A stretch of DNA of 7,218 bases, from the NCBI GenBank assembly GCA_027620105.1, contig JAQCIA010000097.1, forward strand, positions 1-7,218. Direction: 5' to 3'. The position numbers were made by a program, and so were the translations under genes. Each line of letters begins with the position of its first letter. Within the stretch, counting starts at the first letter, position 1. Below the pieces are notes generated by a model. The model was given only the letters and a program-made list of their open reading frames with translations, did not search any database and was not told the origin of the DNA. Source of the stretch: Verrucomicrobiota bacterium. Lineage in GTDB: Bacteria > Verrucomicrobiota > Kiritimatiellia > UBA8416 > JAIOPI01. Of this stretch, positions 1 through 5,832 are shown in pieces.

Positions 1-41
1 CTTACAACAGAAATACCCGTGTTTTAGCCGAAACTTGGACT

Positions 42-61
42 AGCCCTGCGAAAGCAGGGTT
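42..61. repeat. Hairpin at the stop codon of the isomerase gene
   Basis: CCCTGC (44-49) and GCAGGG (54-59) form a perfect six-pair stem around GAAA. A42-T61 and a G43/T60 wobble extend it in plus-strand RNA. Read on the plus strand the loop is a GNRA tetraloop. The element touches the TAA of the isomerase gene (60-62). It may act as a transcription stop or mRNA 3'-end stabiliser for that gene, or belong to a plus-strand transcript from outside the window. No clear T-run follows on the minus strand, so it is not called a rho-independent terminator. Confidence 0.45.
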
Positions 62-815
62 AACGCTTGCCTGAAGCAAGGTTGTGCGAGGTCAGATAGT
101 GATAGCTGTCCGCGACGGCCTGCACCATGTCCGTGGCGCAGGCATCAAGCTCAACAATCATCCACTCCAGGGTGCGCGAATCGGCGGCTGCGGTGATCGC
201 GGCAAAATCCAGTTTGCCGGAGCCGACCGCGGTCATGGGATGGGGGGGATCGATCAGGCCATCTTTGATGTGCAGCAAGGGGATGCGCGATGCGTAGCGG
301 GGGATGAATTCGGCGGGGTTCAGTCCCGCGACCTGGCACCAATAGACATCCAGTTCGCTGAAGATGTCGGGGGCGCCGGCCAGAATAGATTCGTACGGCG
401 TCTTGCCGTCGACCGTGTGGTCCAGTTCCCACCAGTGGTTGTGCAGTCCGAGGGTCAAGCCGCGCGAACTGGCGATAGCGGATGCAGTGGCGTAGGCCTT
501 GGCGCAGGCGTCGACTTCGGCCCGTGTGGAAAGCGCCCTCGAGTCTGTACCGGAAATGATGCGCCGATAGCCAAGGGTTTTGGCATCCGCCGCGATGGCG
601 TCGATGTTCTCCTCCGTGGGCAGGGGGGTGTGGGCGCTGCAGGATTTGAGGCCCAATTCCGCCATCAGGGCGGCCACGTCGTGGGCAGGCAGGCCGTTCA
701 AACCGGCAAATTCAACGCCCGCGTAGCCGATGCTGGCGACCTTGCGCAGTACGCCTGCAAAATCCTTGGCGGCCAGTTCGCGTAGCGTATACAATTGCAA
801 TCCAATCGGGGGCAT
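60..815 (-). CDS. Sugar phosphate isomerase/epimerase family protein (xylose isomerase-like TIM barrel)
   Basis: A 251-residue protein that I place in the AP-endonuclease-2/xylose isomerase-like TIM-barrel superfamily. These enzymes are typically metal-dependent, cytosolic sugar or inositol isomerases and epimerases. Visible hallmarks are the N-terminal first strand GLQLYTLRE (residues 5-13), GYAGVEFAG (30-38), LHNHWWEL (124-131, the HNHxxE signature), ELDVYW (154-159), LLHIKD (180-185), VGSGKLDF (197-204) and VELD (221-224). The likely metal ligands are the acidic residues and His of these motifs (around E130, D156, H182 and E222), by analogy with the family. The length is normal for a single barrel and there is no signal peptide. 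The frame stays open upstream to a TTG at 905, but the ATG at 815 is preferred. It has GAGGAG six bases upstream, the family homology begins there, and the TTG lies inside the -35 box of the predicted promoter. The exact substrate cannot be told from sequence. Confidence 0.88.
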   Translation of the reverse strand: MPPIGLQLYTLRELAAKDFAGVLRKVASIGYAGVEFAGLNGLPAHDVAALMAELGLKSCSAHTPLPTEENIDAIAADAKTLGYRRIISGTDSRALSTRAEVDACAKAYATASAIASSRGLTLGLHNHWWELDHTVDGKTPYESILAGAPDIFSELDVYWCQVAGLNPAEFIPRYASRIPLLHIKDGLIDPPHPMTAVGSGKLDFAAITAAADSRTLEWMIVELDACATDMVQAVADSYHYLTSHNLASGKR

Positions 816-821
816 TTGCGA

Positions 822-827
822 CTCCTC
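822..827 (-). promoter_or_regulatory. Shine-Dalgarno GAGGAG fixing the start of the isomerase gene
   Basis: On the minus strand GAGGAG lies six bases before the ATG at 815. No comparable site serves the in-frame TTG at 905. This site decides the start and shortens the open frame by 30 codons. Confidence 0.8.
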
Positions 828-877
828 TCGCGGCTTGGCCGCTGGCAGGTGTGAGTTTTCCGTAATGTTTGAGTTGC

Positions 878-905
878 AGAATACAGTGTTCGTGATTGTG
901 GTCAA
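878..905 (-). promoter_or_regulatory. Candidate sigma70-type promoter for the isomerase gene
   Basis: Minus strand: TTGACC (905-900) is followed after 16 bases by TATTCT (883-878). Both are close to the TTGACA/TATAAT consensus. Transcription would begin near 871, giving a leader of about 55 bases before the ATG at 815. The region is AT-richer than the surrounding genes. No operator-like palindrome overlaps it. This was called by eye without a matrix score. Confidence 0.55.
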
Positions 906-954
906 GGTTCAGCAGGCGCATCCTCGAGAGCGGGGGCTGGCGATGTACGCAACT

Positions 955-971
955 CGTCGGCACAGCCGACG
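955..971 (+). promoter_or_regulatory. Perfect 7-bp hairpin just upstream of an AAGGAGG site
   Basis: CGTCGGC (955-961) and GCCGACG (965-971) are perfectly complementary around ACA. The stem ends two bases before the AAGGAGG at 974-980. It could set the 5' boundary of, or modulate access to, the ribosome binding site of the small gene that follows. Function is inferred from position only. Confidence 0.4.
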
Positions 972-973
972 CC

Positions 974-980
974 AAGGAGG
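974..980 (+). promoter_or_regulatory. Full-consensus Shine-Dalgarno AAGGAGG
   Basis: AAGGAGG is followed after five bases by GTG (986-988), which opens a 46-codon frame. It is the strongest ribosome binding site I noticed in the window and the main reason to call the small gene. Confidence 0.6.
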
Positions 981-985
981 CGGCC

Positions 986-1126
986 GTGAAGCGCTCACCA
1001 TCGTGGAACATAGCGGTTGGGATCGGTGTGACGGCGGTGATGTCGTCAGCGATCGTGTGCGGTAGCAGTGCAGCGTGTGGCGGATCCAAGCTGGTAGCTA
1101 TTCAAAAGGGCACACAACGGACGTGA
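986..1126 (+). CDS. Small hypothetical exported peptide or lipoprotein (46 aa)
   Basis: Begins at GTG 986 behind AAGGAGG at five-base spacing and ends at TGA 1124-1126. The 46 residues look like a signal peptide with a short mature tail. There is a basic N-terminus (MKRSPSWN), a hydrophobic stretch of about 17 residues (IAVGIGVTAVMSSAIVC, 9-25), then a small-residue region with Cys at 25, 32 or so, and a basic tail (KLVAIQKGTQRT). The SAAC segment is a weak lipobox, so a small lipoprotein is possible. No family is recognised. The DUF3592-type gene follows 49 bases downstream on the same strand, so the two may be co-transcribed. The gene is easily missed because of its size and GTG start. The alternative is a chance open frame behind a chance AAGGAGG. 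Confidence 0.5.
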   Translation: MKRSPSWNIAVGIGVTAVMSSAIVCGSSAACGGSKLVAIQKGTQRT

Positions 1127-1175
1127 GGCTATTGGGTTTTGGGCTGCCAAGTGGCGGCAGGGAATGTCGTGAGGC

Positions 1176-1661
1176 ATGGTCAGCAGCATGAAGAAGAATC
1201 CTTACGCTCTGATAAGTCTGCCCTTCTTCCTGATCGGGCTGTTGCTCGCGGGGCAGGCGCTTTGGCGCTATCAGCAAGCCCTTGCGAGTCGTGCCTGGCC
1301 GGTGGTTGATGGCAGTGTGACCTGGGCCCGCGTTGCGGAAAAGAAATCCATCGACGGTGGGGTTCGTTTCACACCCCGGGTGGAATTTCGGTACACCGTG
1401 GGCGGTGATGTGTATGAGTCGGACACATACAGCTTTGCGAGCAAGTCGACGACAGATGGCGGACTTGCGCAAGGGCTGATTTCGATCTACGCGGATCATC
1501 CGGAAGTGGATGTGTATGTGAAGCCGGGCAATCCCAGACGGGCGGTGCTGCGGCCGGGAGACACGCACGGTCTGTTGAAAGATGGTTCGCTTGGTGGTGT
1601 GTTCGTGGCGATTGGACTCTATGCTCTCTGGCGCGGGCGGGGATGGCGGCGGTATGGTTGA
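1176..1661 (+). CDS. DUF3592-type small membrane protein
   Basis: 161 residues with an N-terminal membrane segment (about 11-29) and a C-terminal one (about 138-153) flanking an extracytoplasmic or cytosolic beta-rich domain. The domain shows the DUF3592 pattern: WPVVDGSV (41-48) after the first helix, VEFRYTVGGDVYES (69-82), and VDVYVKPGNPRRAVLRPG (111-128), where the family has VxVyYdPxxPxxavLep. Its function is unknown in the family. Start choice is uncertain. TGA at 1170-1172 is in frame directly upstream, leaving ATG 1176 or ATG 1188 (giving MKKNPYAL, 157 aa). GAGG at 1171-1174 is too close for the first and rather far for the second, and AGGGA at 1159-1163 is a distant alternative for the first. 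It lies between the small exported peptide and a degenerate stretch whose open frame is in the same phase after the stop TGA. Confidence 0.75.
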   Translation: MVSSMKKNPYALISLPFFLIGLLLAGQALWRYQQALASRAWPVVDGSVTWARVAEKKSIDGGVRFTPRVEFRYTVGGDVYESDTYSFASKSTTDGGLAQGLISIYADHPEVDVYVKPGNPRRAVLRPGDTHGLLKDGSLGGVFVAIGLYALWRGRGWRRYG

Positions 1662-2072
1662 CGGTCGTGTCACCCATTCCGCATTTGCCGCACACAGTGC
1701 AGCTACGAAAATTTGAAATGCCTGCGCAGCCGGGTTGATATCCAAAGGCTGGATGAAGCAGCAGCAATCAGAGAGCGCGTTGCCAATGTGCGCGCCCTTG
1801 CGCGTGTGGCTCTGCCAAGTGGAAACCGGGCGCGGCTGAGGGCCAGTAGCGAGAATATTGACGGACCCGCGCTGCAGGCGCTGTGCCAGCAGGCACGTTC
1901 CGCGGGCATTTCCGTGCTGATCGGGTTTGCGGAACTTGGCGAGTGCGGTCAGATTCGTACTAGCGTGGCGCTGATTGACCGAACTGGGAGCGTGCAATGG
2001 AATGGATGGGGTGGGGGTATTGCCGTCCGGATGTGTATGTGCGGCATCTGGGAGCATTGTGATGGAGCCTGA
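1662..2072 (+). pseudogene. Carbon-nitrogen hydrolase (nitrilase-family)-like remnant
   Basis: This stretch would otherwise be a 400-base gap. A frame in phase with the preceding gene is open from just after its TGA (1659-1661) to TGA 2070-2072, but there is no ATG and no start with a ribosome binding site. Its centre reads like the nitrilase core after the first catalytic Glu: VDIQRLDE (compare the usual GYDI..L), ENIDGPALQALCQQARSAGI, SVLIGFAELGECG, and TSVALIDRTGSV (family: YNSAVLID..G). The Glu region before it, and the catalytic Lys and Cys regions after it, are absent. The frame runs straight into the next gene instead. I infer a deletion remnant at both ends. The resemblance is by eye. 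A chance frame or a distinct short protein remains possible. Confidence 0.45.
2050..2054 (+). promoter_or_regulatory. Shine-Dalgarno GGGAG setting the SGNH hydrolase start
   Basis: GGGAG ends seven bases before the ATG at 2062. The open frame extends upstream to a TTG at 1975, but the extra residues have no resemblance to the family, so ATG 2062 is preferred. A GTG at 2059 is a minor alternative. Confidence 0.6.
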
Positions 2073-2712
2073 TCGTCTTGCCACTGTCTGGCCGCATGAG
2101 AATGAGATTCTGCAACTTGAAGCGGATGACCGCCGGAACAAGCCATCGCCTGGGCGCATTGTATTCACGGGATCTTCAACCATGCGATTCTGGAGGACGC
2201 TGGCGCGTGATTTTCCGTTTCTGGATGTGTTGAATCGTGGGTTTGGCGGGTCGGTGCTGCCTGAACTCGTGCACTATTTCCGGCGCATCGTCGTGCCGTA
2301 CCACTCGCGGGCCATTGTGGTCTATTCAGGCGAGAACGATATTGCGGGTGGGGCTAGCGCCGAGGATGTGGCGGAGAGTTTCGATGCTCTGCTAAGCACA
2401 CGCCAGGACGCGTGTCCGGATACGCCATTGATGTACGTTGGCATCAAGCCTTCGCCGGGTCGTCAGGCTTTGCACCCGATCATGCAGGAGGCGAACCGAC
2501 GGATTCAAGCAAGCATTGCCGCATGCACGGGTGTGCAGTATGTCGACGTGCAGGCGGCGATGCTGGGGCCGGATGGCTTGCCCAATCGGGCCTTGTTTAT
2601 GTCGGACGGTGTGCACTTATCGCGCGCCGGGTATGCCTGCTGGCGTGACGTGCTGACGCCCTGGCTACGGCCTTATGCGGTACGCGATTCCGCCGTGGAT
2701 GCTCCGCGCTGA
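2062..2712 (+). CDS. SGNH/GDSL-family hydrolase (PAF-acetylhydrolase-like esterase)
   Basis: 216 residues with all four SGNH blocks. Block I is FTGSSTMRFW (35-44), with S39 the probable nucleophile and GSS in place of GDS. Block II is NRGFGGS (58-64), supplying an oxyanion Gly. Block III is GENDIAGG (90-97), with N92. Block V is SDGVHLSRAGY (181-191), with the D182/H185 pair. The extended motifs VVPY, VVYSGENDI and VGIKPSPGR match the platelet-activating-factor acetylhydrolase/GDSL lipase-like branch. These enzymes hydrolyse esters of lipids or acylated carbohydrates. The substrate here is unknown. There is no signal peptide, so it is probably cytosolic. The last 40 bases overlap the 3' end of the convergent EIIA-type gene. 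No obvious rho-independent terminator follows. A TGATG at 2060-2064 joins its start to a tiny upstream frame. Confidence 0.87.
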   Translation: MEPDRLATVWPHENEILQLEADDRRNKPSPGRIVFTGSSTMRFWRTLARDFPFLDVLNRGFGGSVLPELVHYFRRIVVPYHSRAIVVYSGENDIAGGASAEDVAESFDALLSTRQDACPDTPLMYVGIKPSPGRQALHPIMQEANRRIQASIAACTGVQYVDVQAAMLGPDGLPNRALFMSDGVHLSRAGYACWRDVLTPWLRPYAVRDSAVDAPR

Positions 2713-3107
2713 GCGGCCTTTCCGCGTGGAAAAAAGATGTGTCGCAGGGCGGCGATATCACGGGCGGCACCCAGCCGTTCCCGGTTCCCGGCATCCATCA
2801 CGAACCGCGAAATTTCCGCCAGTGCCTGCAGGTGTGTGCGTGGTTCGCTGCTGGGACTGAGGACGAGAAAGACATAGCGGATGGTGACTGTGCCATGCGG
2901 GTCAGGAATGGCCGTGTGCAGTTTTGCAACCATCACCACGGACGTCGCGAGCGTACCCACATGAAAGTGTGGAAGGGCGGATTCGAAGCCGACATAGCTC
3001 GAGTATTCGTGCTCCTGCCGAATGAGGTTGTTACGGACGGCATCGATATTCAGTTCGGGATGCGTGAGGCGCAGTGTGTCGAGCAATTCCGCAAAGAGCT
3101 GGGCCAT
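2673..3107 (-). CDS. PTS EIIA type-2 (PtsN/fructose-mannitol-like) domain protein
   Basis: 144 residues forming a single PTS EIIA-2 domain. The region NNLIRQEHEYSSYVGFES (26-43) precedes ALPHFHV (44-50), where H47 matches the phosphorylatable His of the family's (I/L)PH motif. YVFLVLSPS (78-86) and THLQALAEISRFV (91-103) match the conserved strand and helix, and AALRHIFF (119-126) the final helix. No transport EIIB or EIIC partner is nearby, which favours a regulatory role like that of EIIA-Ntr. The gene begins 15 bases after the antiporter stop and is in the same frame, separated only by TAA and codons for SHAES. Its own ribosome binding site is weak (GCGGA), so translational coupling is likely. 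The 3' end overlaps the convergent SGNH gene by 40 bp, and the basic, Ala-rich tail after residue 127 is non-conserved. Confidence 0.75.
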   Translation of the reverse strand: MAQLFAELLDTLRLTHPELNIDAVRNNLIRQEHEYSSYVGFESALPHFHVGTLATSVVMVAKLHTAIPDPHGTVTIRYVFLVLSPSSEPRTHLQALAEISRFVMDAGNRERLGAARDIAALRHIFFPRGKAAQRGASTAESRTA

Positions 3108-3122
3108 CGATTCCGCATGGCT

Positions 3123-4955
3123 TTAACTTATCCATTCCGGGAGGACATTCAAGTCGAGACCAACGGTCAGGGGGCGATAGATGAGCACGGTAAGCGTTTC
3201 ATCCGTGGAGGAGGGCAAGGAGGGGGTCAGCAGGCTGCCGGTGCGGGAGAGTAGGACGCGCTCCGGATGGCGGATGTCACTCACGCGTGCGGACTGGATG
3301 TCGAGACCGGGCTCGTCGGCTTCCTCGCCGACGCTCTGCATGTCTTCCGCGCGCAGGAGCGTCCAGACGGGTTGTCCGGGGGGAGGTGGCGGGCCCGCGG
3401 ACTCGGCCGTGGATTCCTTCTCGGCCCAGCGGTACAGTTTCCAGTCTGGGCGCTCTTCGGCAAAGCGGCGGCAGATGCGGAGATTTCGTTCCGACGAGTC
3501 CGTAATGGCGAGCAGATGGCCCACGCCATAGAGTTCGGGATGATCCTCCAGTGCGATTGCGAGGGCGGAACCTGTGATGGCGCGTTGACGTTCACGGCGC
3601 GCGGCGGCAACGGCTTGGGCATCTTCATCAACAATAACGACCTGCAAGCCAGAGTCCCGGATGAAGGCGGCGACTTGACGGCCGAGCATGTGACCACCGA
3701 CGATCAGCCAGCCCGTCGGATGGGGGTCCAGCACGTCGAGACGACGTCCGACGATACCGGCGGACAGGCCTTGCGCCACGCTGGCGGCAATGAGGACGAA
3801 CACAAAGGCTTCCATGAAGCGCGTGGTCTCGGCTGAGGCACCCGCGCCTGCGTATTGCATGGCGAAGGCGGCAGCAAGGACGGCAGGGACGACGCCCCGC
3901 GGTGCCAGCCAACTGAGAAAGAGTTTATCGCCTGTGCGCAGGGAGCCGCCGGCGGTCGACAGAAAGACATTCAGCGGGCGGACAACGAGGAGCACGACGA
4001 GTATGGCCAGCAGTCCGCGCCACCCCAGAATGCGGGCATGTTCGGTGGAGAAGTGCGCGGCCGCGAGGAGAATGACTGGCCCCGCGATGGATTCCATGAG
4101 CAAGGCCCGATTACGGCGCACGGTGAGGACCGTGGGCAACTTCTGACGACCGAGTGCGAGGCCTGCGACGAGGGCGCTGAGCAGGCCGCTGCCGGGCATG
4201 AGATAGTCACTGGTTGCGGGAATGACAACCGCGCCGGCCAGCAGCGCGACGGGGGCACCTCCACCGGATAGGCCGGGCAGGCGCAGGAAGGCGGCAAGCA
4301 AGCGTCCACCGACGATACCGAGCAGGGCACTCGCGATACTGTGGTAGATGAGCGGGGTGACGGTGGCTGTTGTGTCCCCGGCTGATAAGCATGCGATATG
4401 AAAACACAGGATCGCGAGCACGGCACCGATGGGGTCACACAGGACTGATTCCCAGTAGAGCACATGGTGTACGCGCTGGCGCAGGTGCAAACGTTGCAGC
4501 AGGGGCGCGATGACGGCGGGACCGGGGGAGAGCACCAAACTGGCGCAAAGCAGGCAGAAGCTCCACGAATGCGCAGGGATCAGGAGGCGCAGGGTGAGGG
4601 CGACCAGCCCCCAGGTGATCAGGACGCCCGAGGTGAGAATGCCACGCGTTTCCCATGTGGTTTCGCGGTACCCGCGCGGAGGTAGGCAGAGACCGGCGGC
4701 GAAAAGCACGATTTCCGTGCCGAGCATGAGGAGAAATTCCCAGGTCTGTCCGAGGTTCTCCGGGCGGATCAGATGCAGTCCGAACTGACCCATGCAGAGT
4801 CCGGCGAGCATGAACAGGATAATGGACGGGACACGCAGGCGGCGGGACAGGGCGGCGCAGAGTAGCGTCAACGCGAGGGCACCGGCGAGGGTGAGAATGA
4901 CGGCGCGACCGCTGGGGGAGAACACGAGTGACGATGTGACGGCAGCCAAGATCAT
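3123..4955 (-). CDS. CPA1-type Na+(K+)/H+ antiporter with TrkA-N domain
   Basis: 610 residues. Residues about 15-400 form roughly 12-13 hydrophobic segments of a Na_H_Exchanger (CPA1) fold. The substrate-site signature is WESVLCDPIGAVLA (168-181), with E169 and D174. In classical NhaP/NHE the pair before the Pro is ND; here Cys precedes Asp. LSPGPAVIAPLL (142-153) corresponds to the family's GPTVI..LL segment, and SWLAPRGVVPAVLA (348-361) carries the conserved Arg (R353). Residues about 415-505 are a TrkA-N-like Rossmann domain (WLIVGGHMLGRQVA, then VVIVDEDAQAV) that usually binds NAD(H) or a related nucleotide and regulates ion flux. A Pro-rich linker (521-528) leads to a cytosolic tail. It should exchange cations for protons at the inner membrane. 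ATG 4955 is the only good start, with a weak AGCAGG upstream. It is 51 bases after sdhB and 15 bases before the EIIA gene. Confidence 0.85.
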   Translation of the reverse strand: MILAAVTSSLVFSPSGRAVILTLAGALALTLLCAALSRRLRVPSIILFMLAGLCMGQFGLHLIRPENLGQTWEFLLMLGTEIVLFAAGLCLPPRGYRETTWETRGILTSGVLITWGLVALTLRLLIPAHSWSFCLLCASLVLSPGPAVIAPLLQRLHLRQRVHHVLYWESVLCDPIGAVLAILCFHIACLSAGDTTATVTPLIYHSIASALLGIVGGRLLAAFLRLPGLSGGGAPVALLAGAVVIPATSDYLMPGSGLLSALVAGLALGRQKLPTVLTVRRNRALLMESIAGPVILLAAAHFSTEHARILGWRGLLAILVVLLVVRPLNVFLSTAGGSLRTGDKLFLSWLAPRGVVPAVLAAAFAMQYAGAGASAETTRFMEAFVFVLIAASVAQGLSAGIVGRRLDVLDPHPTGWLIVGGHMLGRQVAAFIRDSGLQVVIVDEDAQAVAAARRERQRAITGSALAIALEDHPELYGVGHLLAITDSSERNLRICRRFAEERPDWKLYRWAEKESTAESAGPPPPPGQPVWTLLRAEDMQSVGEEADEPGLDIQSARVSDIRHPERVLLSRTGSLLTPSLPSSTDETLTVLIYRPLTVGLDLNVLPEWIS

Positions 4956-4982
4956 GATGAGCCTGCTCTGACGGCGGTCGGC

Positions 4983-5001
4983 GGCGCGTGAAGGCGCGTG
5001 A
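4983..5001. repeat. Tandem 9-bp repeat between sdhB and the antiporter gene
   Basis: GGCGCGTGA occurs twice with one base between (4983-4991 and 4993-5001), filling much of the 51-base gap between sdhB and the antiporter gene. No stem followed by a T-run is present, so there is no sign that transcription ends here. Role unknown. Confidence 0.35.
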
Positions 5002-5006
5002 GAATG

Positions 5007-5816
5007 CTACTCGCCCCAGGCCAGCCGCTGGGCGCGCAGGTATTCGCGTCGCATCTGTGCGATGACATTGATTGAAATATGCTTGGGGCAGACCGCCTCG
5101 CATTCGGCGTGGTTGGAGCAGTCGCCAAATCCTTCCGCGTCCATCTGTGCAACCATGCTCCGGACACGGGGGGCGCGCTCCGGGTGCCCCTGGGGCATGG
5201 TGGCTAGATGAGCGACTTTGGCGCCAACGAAGAGCGACGCGGAGGCGTTCGGGCAAGCGGCCACGCAGGCGCCGCAGCCGATGCAGACTGCGGCGTCGAA
5301 GGCGCGGTCGGCGTCGTCCTTGGGGACCGGCACCGAGGGGGCCTCGGGCTCGGCGGTGTCCTTGCTCACGGCCACGGCGTTCTCCATTAACACGGCGCCG
5401 GTGTTGATGGAGACATAGCCGCCCTTGGCGATGACACGGTCGAACGCGGAGCGATTCACGGCGAGATCCTTGATGACCGGAAAGGCGGTGGCGCGGAAGG
5501 GTTCAAGGGTGATGGTGGCACCGGGCTTGAAATCACGCATGCGAACCTCGCAGGTGGTGCAACCGGCCTTCTCACCGTGGGCGACCCCATTCACGACGAT
5601 GCCGCATTGGCCGCAGATGCCCTCGCGGCAATCGCTTTCGAAGGCGATCGGATCGTCGCCATTGCGGATCAGCTGCTCATTAAGCAGGTCCAGCGTCTCC
5701 AGCAGGGATTGGTCGGGAGGGACATTGGCGATCGTGTAATTGGCGAGACGTCCCGGGCGGTCGGGGCCGGACTGGCGCCAGATCTTGAAATGAAATTTAT
5801 GTCCGTTATCAGGCAT
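5007..5816 (-). CDS. sdhB: Succinate dehydrogenase/fumarate reductase iron-sulfur subunit
   Basis: 269 residues from ATG 5816. An in-frame TTG at 5825 would add three. GGGA lies nine bases before the ATG, and the TTG has the same GGGA abutting it, so the ATG is preferred. The N-terminal ferredoxin-like domain ligates [2Fe-2S] with CREGICGQC plus a distal Cys (C63, C68, C71, C86). The C-terminal domain has CIGCGACVAACP (C178, C181, C184, C188) and CSNHAECEAVCPK (C233, C239, C243), which supply the ligands of the [4Fe-4S] and [3Fe-4S] clusters. It passes electrons between the SdhA flavin and the membrane quinone subunit. The roughly 30-residue insertion between the domains and the KVAHLATMPQGHPE stretch resemble the type found with long SdhA proteins in Bacteroidetes and the PVC group. 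Direction of the reaction (oxidation or fumarate reduction) cannot be decided. The membrane subunit is not in the window. Confidence 0.93.
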   Translation of the reverse strand: MPDNGHKFHFKIWRQSGPDRPGRLANYTIANVPPDQSLLETLDLLNEQLIRNGDDPIAFESDCREGICGQCGIVVNGVAHGEKAGCTTCEVRMRDFKPGATITLEPFRATAFPVIKDLAVNRSAFDRVIAKGGYVSINTGAVLMENAVAVSKDTAEPEAPSVPVPKDDADRAFDAAVCIGCGACVAACPNASASLFVGAKVAHLATMPQGHPERAPRVRSMVAQMDAEGFGDCSNHAECEAVCPKHISINVIAQMRREYLRAQRLAWGE

Positions 5817-5832
5817 GGCAGACAATCCCGAT

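Noticed and set aside
84..785. 233-codon plus-strand open frame opposite the isomerase gene
   Set aside because: Antisense shadow. Gly- and Gln-rich without motifs, while the minus-strand protein has clear TIM-barrel signatures.
712..1089. 125-codon minus-strand frame across the isomerase start and promoter
   Set aside because: No ribosome binding site and no family resemblance, and it overlaps the isomerase start in another frame.
1508..2041. 13-base direct repeat GGATGTGTATGTG at 1508-1520 and 2029-2041
   Set aside because: A pair of matching 13-mers of simple TG-rich sequence is not unexpected by chance in 7 kb, and flanks do not match. Not enough to call a deletion junction.
1098..2183. 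361-codon minus-strand open frame across the DUF3592 gene and the remnant
   Set aside because: Low-complexity residue mix rich in His, Pro, Arg and Ser, no domain resemblance, and antisense to a recognisable protein. It is a shadow frame of GC-biased DNA.
2642..2660. GGCGT/ACGCC inverted repeat downstream of the EIIA stop as a terminator
   Set aside because: Five-pair stem with a long loop and no T-run on the minus strand, and it sits within SGNH coding sequence.
2719..2732. TTTCC-GCGT-GGAAA stem near the convergent gene ends as a terminator
   Set aside because: Only five pairs, A/T-heavy, lies inside the EIIA coding region, and there is no T-run after it on the plus strand.
4435..5256. 273-codon minus-strand frame bridging sdhB and the antiporter
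   Set aside because: Arg/Pro/His-rich out-of-frame product overlapping two well-supported genes on the same strand.
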